DNA from: Caulobacteraceae bacterium
GTDB taxonomy: Bacteria; Pseudomonadota; Alphaproteobacteria; Caulobacterales; Caulobacteraceae
Direction: 5' to 3'
Length of the DNA stretch: 27,001 bases
Assembly: GCA_004144935.1 (NCBI GenBank)
Contig: SDZP01000006.1
Location: 1-27,001 of the forward strand
How positions within the stretch are numbered: position 1 is the stretch's first letter; each line of letters begins with the position of its first letter. The translations under genes were made by a program, and so were the position numbers. The notes beneath the pieces were generated by a model that was given only the letters and a program-made list of their open reading frames with translations, had not been told where the DNA came from and searched no databases. This document shows, one piece after another, positions 22,229 to 27,001 of the stretch.

Positions 22229-23692
22229 ATGTCTGAAGACACCCCCATCGAAACCGAAACCCCCGAAACCGCCGAGACCGACGCCGCCGAGACTGCCTCC
22301 GACATCGGTCATGACGCGGGCCACGAGGAAGGTCCCGACACCACCGCCGTCGCGGCCGGCCCGGACGACGCCGTCACCGGCGACGAGGGCGACGACGAAC
22401 TGGCCGCCGTGGTGGCCGAGCTCGGCTTCACCCGCATGTCCCTGCAGCAGCTGAAGGACACCCCGCCCGCCGACCTGCTGGCTCTGGCCGAGAAGCTGGA
22501 GGTCGAGAACGCCAACTCCATGCGCAAGCAGGACATGATGTTCTCGATCCTGAAGACCCTCGCCGAGGAAGGCGTGGAGATCTCGGGCTCGGGCACCATG
22601 GAAGTGCTCAGCGACGGCTTCGGCTTCCTGCGCTCGCCGGAAGCCAACTATCTGCCTGGCCCCGACGACATCTATGTCTCGCCCAGCCAGATCCGCAAAT
22701 TCGGCCTGCGCACCGGCGATTCCGTCGACGGCGGCGTCCGCGCCCCGCGTGAGGGCGAGCGCTACTTCGCCCTGGTCGACGTCAAGCAGATCAACTTCGA
22801 GCCGCCGGAAAACGTCCGCCACAAGGTCCATTTCGACAACCTGACCCCGCTTTATCCGGAGTCGCGGCTCAACATGGAACTGCCCGATCCGACCATCAAG
22901 GATCGCTCGGGCCGGGTCATCGACATCGTCGCCCCGCTCGGCAAGGGCCAGCGCTGCCTGATCGTCGCCCCGCCGCGGGTCGGCAAGACGGTGATGCTGC
23001 AGAACATCGCCAAGTCGATCGAGACCAACCACCCCGAATGCTATCTGATCGTCCTGTTGATCGACGAGCGGCCGGAAGAAGTCACCGACATGCAGCGGAC
23101 GGTGAAGGGCGAGGTCATCGCCTCCACCTTCGACGAACCGGCGACCCGCCACGTCCAGGTGGCCGAGATGGTCATCGAGAAGGCCAAGCGCCTGGTCGAG
23201 CACAAGCGTGACGTGGTCATCCTGCTGGACTCGGTCACCCGTCTCGGCCGCGCCTACAACACCACCGTCCCCAGCTCCGGCAAGGTGCTGACCGGCGGTG
23301 TCGACGCCAACGCCCTGCAGCGTCCCAAGCGCTTCTTCGGCGCGGCGCGCAACATCGAGGAAGGCGGCTCTCTCACCATCATCGCCACCGCCCTGATCGA
23401 CACCGGCAGCCGGATGGACGAGGTCATCTTCGAAGAGTTCAAGGGCACCGGTAATTCGGAAATCATCCTCGACCGCAAGGTCGCCGACAAGCGCATCTTC
23501 CCGGCCATCGACGTGCTGAAGTCCGGCACCCGCAAGGAAGAGCTGATCACCCCGAAGGACCAGCTGACCAAGACCTACATCCTGCGCCGCATCCTGAACC
23601 CCATGGGCAGCCAGGACGCCATCGAGTTCCTGCTCGACAAGCTGCGCCAGTCGAAGACCAACAGCGACTTCTTCCAGTCGATGAATACCTAG
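22229..23692 (+). CDS. rho: Rho, transcription termination factor
   Basis: Rho is the hexameric RNA-dependent ATPase that terminates transcription. The 487 residues include a Rho N-terminal helical domain (about 70-115), the RNA-binding cold-shock-like domain with DGFGFLRSPEANYLPGPDDIYVSPSQI (129-155), and the ATPase domain with the P-loop APPRVGKT at 247-254, LLIDERPEE and the VTRLGRAYN segment. In front of the conserved part is an acidic extension of about 65 residues; the first Lys or Arg is R69, and Asp, Glu and Thr dominate, so this region is probably disordered. It makes the protein some 65 residues longer than the E. coli form (419). It is followed by a palindromic repeat and a terminator. 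Confidence 0.97.
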   Translation: MSEDTPIETETPETAETDAAETASDIGHDAGHEEGPDTTAVAAGPDDAVTGDEGDDELAAVVAELGFTRMSLQQLKDTPPADLLALAEKLEVENANSMRKQDMMFSILKTLAEEGVEISGSGTMEVLSDGFGFLRSPEANYLPGPDDIYVSPSQIRKFGLRTGDSVDGGVRAPREGERYFALVDVKQINFEPPENVRHKVHFDNLTPLYPESRLNMELPDPTIKDRSGRVIDIVAPLGKGQRCLIVAPPRVGKTVMLQNIAKSIETNHPECYLIVLLIDERPEEVTDMQRTVKGEVIASTFDEPATRHVQVAEMVIEKAKRLVEHKRDVVILLDSVTRLGRAYNTTVPSSGKVLTGGVDANALQRPKRFFGAARNIEEGGSLTIIATALIDTGSRMDEVIFEEFKGTGNSEIILDRKVADKRIFPAIDVLKSGTRKEELITPKDQLTKTYILRRILNPMGSQDAIEFLLDKLRQSKTNSDFFQSMNT

Positions 23693-23707
23693 GAGCTCAG
23701 GCTCCGT

Positions 23708-23757
23708 CCTCCCTCCCCATCATGGGGAGGGTGTCATGCTGCGCATGACAGGTGGGG
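23708..23757. repeat. palindromic intergenic repeat, copy 4 (one arm)
   Basis: One arm of the same repeat family follows the rho stop: CCTCCCTCCCCATCATGGGGAGGG, then a GTCATGCTGCGCATGAC hairpin and AGGTGGGG. It closely matches an arm of copy 1 at 3924-3974. The second arm is missing or decayed; only a fragment (GGGGAGGG, about 23843-23850) is left after the terminator. Confidence 0.78.
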
Positions 23758-23767
23758 AAGTCGGATG

Positions 23768-23806
23768 AAGGGCGCCAATCTTCCGGGATTGGCGCCCTTT
23801 GCTTTT
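23768..23806 (+). terminator. rho gene terminator (hairpin)
   Basis: A 13-bp perfect stem (AAGGGCGCCAATC with GATTGGCGCCCTT, 6-base loop TTCCGG) is followed by TGCTTTT. It lies 75 bases after the rho stop. The T-run is interrupted, but the stem is strong and likely ends the rho transcript. Confidence 0.78.
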
Positions 23807-23896
23807 AGGCCCCTGCGCCGTCGGCATCGGCTCTTCCGCAAAAGGGGAGGGATTACGCCACGTCGGCCTTTCCGCCGTCACACTGCCGCGCCATAC

Positions 23897-23912
23897 TGTA
23901 TCAACTGATACA
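23897..23912. promoter_or_regulatory. 16-bp palindromic operator before the FAD oxidoreductase gene
   Basis: TGTATCA-AC-TGATACA is a perfect 7-2-7 inverted repeat that ends 12 bases before ATG 23925. Its size and AT-rich half-sites suit a dimeric repressor of the TetR type. In this position it would cover the transcription start or the leader. The cognate regulator is not identifiable in the window. Confidence 0.65.
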
Positions 23913-23924
23913 AAGAGAGCTGGC

Positions 23925-25412
23925 ATGGACGAGCCCATCCTGATCATCGGCGCCGGCATGGCCGGGCTGTTCACCGCCCTGGCCCTGGGCAGCCGGGGCC
24001 ATCCCGTGACCATCCTCGAGCGCGACCCGCCGCCGCCGGAAGGCGGAGCCGACGCGGCGTTCGAGGGCTGGAACCGCCGCGGCGTCGGCCATCTGCGCCA
24101 CAGCCACGCCTTTCTCGCCCGCCTGCGCTCCATCGTCGTCGAGCGTCACCCGGCCCTGCACCAGCGTTTGATGGACGCCGGCTGCCAGGAGCTGACCTTC
24201 GCCTCCGGCCTCAGCCCCGCAGCCGCCGCCCGCTATCGGCCCGAGCCCGGCGACGAGACGCTGACCGTCCTCACCAGCCGCCGCACCACCCTGGAGCTGG
24301 TCCTTCGCCAGTATGTCACCGAACTGCCGGGGGTCACCCTGCGCAGCGGGGTCAACGTCGCCGGCCTGGCCGGCGCGATGAAGAACGGCGTCTTCGTCTG
24401 CGAGGGGTTGCGTCTCGATGACGGCGAGGTGCTGCCGGGCCTGGTCGTCGACGCCGCCGGGCGCTCCAGCCAGAGCTTCGACTGGCTGGCCGAGGCCGGC
24501 GTCGTCGTGCCGGAGGAGGAAGAGGACGCCGGCATCCTCTACTACACCCGCCATTACCGCCTGCTGCCCGGCCAGGGCGAGCCCGAGCGCGGCGCGGTTC
24601 CCGGCGCCGGCGACCTGGGCTTCATCAAGTACGGCGTCTTCCCGGCCGACAACGGCTGCTTCTCGATCACCCTGGCGGTGCCGGAGATCGAGGAGGCGCT
24701 GCGCAAGGCGGTCATGCACCCCGAGACCTTCGACGCCCTCTGCGCCCAGATGCCCGGCATCGCCCGCTGGACCGATCCGGCCCGGTCCGAACCGGTCAGC
24801 AAGGTGTTCGGCATGGGCGATCTGCGCAGCCGCTGGCGGGACATGGCCCCCGGCGACAAGCCGCTGGCCCTGAACCTGTTTCCGATCGGCGACGGCCTGG
24901 TGCGGACCAACCCGCTATACGGGCGCGGCTGCAGCTTCGCGGCGGTCACCGGTGAACTGGTGGCCCAGACCCTGGAGGCGGAACGCGACCCCACCGCCCG
25001 CGCCGTGGCCTTCTCACAAACCCTCAAGGCCGAGCTTCGCCCCTACTACGAGGACATGCGCACCCAGGACCGCGCCGCCATCCGCCGCGCCCGTCATGCG
25101 CTCAACGCCGCCTATCGGCCGGGCTTCAAGGCCCGGCTGGTGAAGAGCTTCACCGACGACGCCATCGCCATCGCCATCCGCCGCGATCCGGCCCTGCTGC
25201 GCGAATTCATGCGCGGCTTCCACATGCTGGAGGACAGCCGCGCCTGGCTGAAGCGGCCAGGCAATGCGGTCAAGGTGCTGGGCGCCTGGGCGACCCCCCG
25301 GGCGATGAAGCGCCAGTGGTACCCGGCCAAGCTGGGTCCGGAGCGGGTGGAGATGCTGACCACGGTCGGGGTCGATCCGCAGGAAGATCCCCGGCGTCTG
25401 GGGTTCGCCTGA
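23925..25412 (+). CDS. FAD-dependent oxidoreductase/monooxygenase
   Basis: A 495-residue flavoprotein of the group A monooxygenase or geranylgeranyl-reductase-like fold. It begins MDEPILIIGAGMAG with the FAD-binding GAGMAG at 9-14 and LERD (the ribose-binding acidic end) at about 29-32. The second FAD motif with VDAAGRSS is mid-protein, and PIGDGLVRTNPLYGRGCSFAA, the flavin-binding GD motif, is at about 320-340. The C-terminal 120 residues are helical and Arg-rich with no recognised domain. The substrate cannot be read. GAGAG just before ATG 23925 supports the start; the open frame further upstream would cross the terminator of rho. It is convergent with the DUF1330 gene, two bases apart. Confidence 0.88.
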   Translation: MDEPILIIGAGMAGLFTALALGSRGHPVTILERDPPPPEGGADAAFEGWNRRGVGHLRHSHAFLARLRSIVVERHPALHQRLMDAGCQELTFASGLSPAAAARYRPEPGDETLTVLTSRRTTLELVLRQYVTELPGVTLRSGVNVAGLAGAMKNGVFVCEGLRLDDGEVLPGLVVDAAGRSSQSFDWLAEAGVVVPEEEEDAGILYYTRHYRLLPGQGEPERGAVPGAGDLGFIKYGVFPADNGCFSITLAVPEIEEALRKAVMHPETFDALCAQMPGIARWTDPARSEPVSKVFGMGDLRSRWRDMAPGDKPLALNLFPIGDGLVRTNPLYGRGCSFAAVTGELVAQTLEAERDPTARAVAFSQTLKAELRPYYEDMRTQDRAAIRRARHALNAAYRPGFKARLVKSFTDDAIAIAIRRDPALLREFMRGFHMLEDSRAWLKRPGNAVKVLGAWATPRAMKRQWYPAKLGPERVEMLTTVGVDPQEDPRRLGFA

Positions 25413-25414
25413 GG

Positions 25415-25849
25415 CTACTCGCCGAAGCCCTCGCCCGGCGTCAGAGGTTCCAGCCGGATCAGCCGGCTGTCCTCGACCCCGGCGGTGCGGTGCTTGACGA
25501 GCTCTCGGTAGGCCGGGTCGGTGACCATGGCCAGGAAGGCGCCGCCGCCAGGATACTCGGCGATGAAGGCCAGGTCCCAGTGTTCATCCGGCGGGCCGGT
25601 GACCACCGTCTCCGGCCGTCCCGCCCAGACCTGCCTGCCGCCGACCCGCGCGAACACCTCGGCGCTCTCGCGGCCATAGGCCCGATAGGCCTCCAGGCCG
25701 CTCAGCCCCTTGCCGTGATTGGGATGATCGGTCGGATACTCGGCCAGCGATCTCAGCCGCACCAGGTTCAGCATCTGGATCGGCCTGTCGCGCGGCAGGG
25801 CCTTGAAGGCGTCGAACTGCGGGCGGGTCGGATCGATGCTGCCGGTCAT
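25415..25849 (-). CDS. DUF1330-family protein
   Basis: A 144-residue soluble protein of the ferredoxin-like dimeric alpha/beta-barrel fold. The pattern MLNLVRLRSLAEY, the SGLEAYRAYGRESAEVFARVGGRQVWAG stretch, and WDLAFIAEYPGGGAFLAMVTDPAYRE is characteristic of DUF1330. Family members have no settled function. It starts 15 bases after the stop of the ABC ATPase gene on the same strand, so it probably shares that transcript. Confidence 0.85.
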   Translation of the reverse strand: MTGSIDPTRPQFDAFKALPRDRPIQMLNLVRLRSLAEYPTDHPNHGKGLSGLEAYRAYGRESAEVFARVGGRQVWAGRPETVVTGPPDEHWDLAFIAEYPGGGAFLAMVTDPAYRELVKHRTAGVEDSRLIRLEPLTPGEGFGE

Positions 25850-25864
25850 GCGCGTGTCCTTGGT

Positions 25865-26827
25865 CTAGTCCTTCAGGGGATCGGCCGCGTCCGCCGCCCC
25901 GTAGGTCAGCGACAGGAAGACATCCTCCAGGTCGGGGTCCTCCGTGGCGATGTCGCGGATGTGCAGGCCCTGGGCCCTCACCGCCGCCAGCACCTGCTCG
26001 ACGCTCGACTGGCCGGTCTTGTAGGTCACCGCAAAGGCCCCGCCGGCCCGCAGCTTCGTCTCGAAGCCCGTCAGCGACGGGGCGTTCGCCACCGGCTCCT
26101 CGGGCGTGACCACCACATTGCGGGTGTCCAGGCGCTTCAGCAGGGTCGCCGTCGGCTCGCTGGCCACCACCTCGCCGCGGTTGATGATGGCGATGCGGTC
26201 GCACAGCTCCTGGGCTTCTTCCAGGTAGTGGGTGGTCAGGACGATGGTGACGCCCTGGCGGTTCAGCTCCAGCACATAGGCCCACAGCTGCTTGCGCAGC
26301 TCGACATCGACCCCGGCGGTCGGCTCGTCGAGGATCAGCACCGGCGGATTGTGCACCATGGCCTTGGCCACCATCAGCCGCCGCTTCATGCCGCCCGACA
26401 GCTGGCGCACATAAGCCTTGGCCTTGTCCGACAGCCCCATGGCCGCCAGCAGCTCGGCGGTGCGGCGCTCGGATTTCTTGACGCCGTACATGCCGGCCTG
26501 GGTCTCCAGCGACTCCTCGGGGGTGAAGAAGACGTCGGCGGCCAGTTCCTGCGGCACCACCCCGATGGCGGCGCGGGCGTCGCGGGGCCGCTCGTCGATG
26601 TCGCGGTCCCAGATCTTCACCGTGCCAGAGGTCTTGCGGGTCAGCCCGGCCAGGATGTTGATGAAGGTGGACTTGCCGGCCCCGTTGGGCCCCAGCAGGC
26701 CGAAGATCGAGCCGCGCGGAATCTGCAGGTCGATGCCGTTCAGGGCCCGTTTCTCCGGCGTGGTCTTGGTGCCGGCGTAGGTCTTGAAGACGCCTTTGGC
26801 CTCGATGGCGTAGTCGGGCAGGTCCAT
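25865..26827 (-). CDS. ABC transporter ATP-binding protein (ABC-2 type exporter)
   Basis: A 320-residue ATPase with Walker A GPNGAGKST at 46-54, a Q-loop near VPQE (91-94), the signature LSGGM at 143-147, Walker B LILDEPT at 164-170 and the switch His in TTHYLEEAQ. The C-terminal domain of about 90 residues (DTRNVVVTPEE...EDVFLSLT) is typical of ABC-2 drug- or polysaccharide-export ATPases such as the DrrA/CcmA-like group. ATG 26827 gives the family-like start; the frame is open to 26950 but that part is not conserved in type. No membrane permease gene follows it in this window, so its partner is elsewhere or upstream beyond the window edge. Confidence 0.9.
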   Translation of the reverse strand: MDLPDYAIEAKGVFKTYAGTKTTPEKRALNGIDLQIPRGSIFGLLGPNGAGKSTFINILAGLTRKTSGTVKIWDRDIDERPRDARAAIGVVPQELAADVFFTPEESLETQAGMYGVKKSERRTAELLAAMGLSDKAKAYVRQLSGGMKRRLMVAKAMVHNPPVLILDEPTAGVDVELRKQLWAYVLELNRQGVTIVLTTHYLEEAQELCDRIAIINRGEVVASEPTATLLKRLDTRNVVVTPEEPVANAPSLTGFETKLRAGGAFAVTYKTGQSSVEQVLAAVRAQGLHIRDIATEDPDLEDVFLSLTYGAADAADPLKD

Positions 26828-26962
26828 GGGTATCCGATCGGCGTCTGGGCAGAAAACAGGGCCACGGCCAGCAGGGCGCTTTTCCTGTGGCGGGCTAGGC
26901 TCTAGGTATGCCCCCAAGCGGCCTACGCCAAGGCCGCGCCCGCTTTTCATTCGAGACGTCGC

Positions 26963-27001
26963 ATGGCCCGCAAAGCCCCCGCCACCCGCCCAACCAACAC
27001 C
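26963..27001 (+). CDS. start of an unknown gene (partial)
   Basis: ATG 26963 begins a frame reading MARKAPATRPTNT up to the window edge, preceded by a purine-rich GAGA 8 to 11 bases ahead. It is divergent from the ABC ATPase gene, with a 135-bp gap. A short basic, Ala/Pro-rich start is common in DNA-binding proteins, but 13 residues are not enough to identify a family. Confidence 0.35.
   Translation, partial: MARKAPATRPTNT

Noticed and set aside
25316..26905. A 529-codon open frame opposite the ABC ATPase and DUF1330 genes
   Set aside because: The minus-strand proteins have full ABC and DUF1330 motifs; the plus-strand product is His/Gln/Arg/Gly-rich antisense noise.

Overview
The window is a GC-rich (I estimate about 68-70 %) alphaproteobacterial chromosome segment. 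Its gene set points to Caulobacteraceae (Caulobacter/Phenylobacterium type). The ppsR-[intergenic]-hemE junction is the site of the chromosomal origin (Cori) in Caulobacter crescentus. The intergenic region here carries the expected signals: CtrA boxes of the form TTAA-N7-TTAA(C), DnaA-like boxes, an IHF-like site and a cluster of CcrM (GANTC) sites. Three perfect parS sites (TGTTTCACGTGAAACA) lie beside parAB, so the window covers both origin and centromere. It is mainly a housekeeping region. I see no defence island, prophage, IS element, CRISPR array, rRNA or tRNA.

Layout. (1) 1-3920: the end of an unknown Ala/Pro-rich protein with a terminator, a frameshifted mnmC, a small secreted DUF6491-type protein, a 1-Cys peroxiredoxin (minus) and a creatininase-family hydrolase. 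(2) 4084-10149, all minus: DUF6489, mnmE, mnmG, rsmG, parA, parB, in overlapping or tightly spaced order, with parS sites in and around mnmG. (3) 10306-11972: a dienelactone hydrolase and a quinone oxidoreductase in a two-gene operon. (4) 11988-14470, minus: a Smr protein, MltA and a Tim44-like protein; then secB (+). (5) 15328-18951, minus: ppsR-maf-aroE-coaE, coupled by 4-nt overlaps, followed by dnaQ. (6) 18952-19450: the origin. (7) 19451-23692, plus: hemE-hemH-hemJ (4-nt overlaps), then rho. (8) 23925-27001: an FAD oxidoreductase behind a 16-bp palindromic operator, a DUF1330 protein, an ABC ATPase and the first codons of one more gene.

How the genes connect. MnmE, MnmG and MnmC form one wobble-uridine tRNA modification pathway, although MnmC is broken in this sequence. 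ParA, ParB and parS segregate the origin about 11 kb away. HemE, HemH and HemJ cover three late steps of haem synthesis. Their transcription starts inside the origin, so it is probably linked to CtrA.

The most notable points are these. The parAB-mnmE block and rho lie on opposite sides of the origin, whereas I recall them as contiguous in C. crescentus; one inversion spanning the origin would explain this. The hemE leader has a strong Shine-Dalgarno and a possible coupled leader peptide. Four long palindromic intergenic repeats occur, and one sits at a candidate inversion breakpoint. There is also the mnmC frameshift and the palindromic operator.
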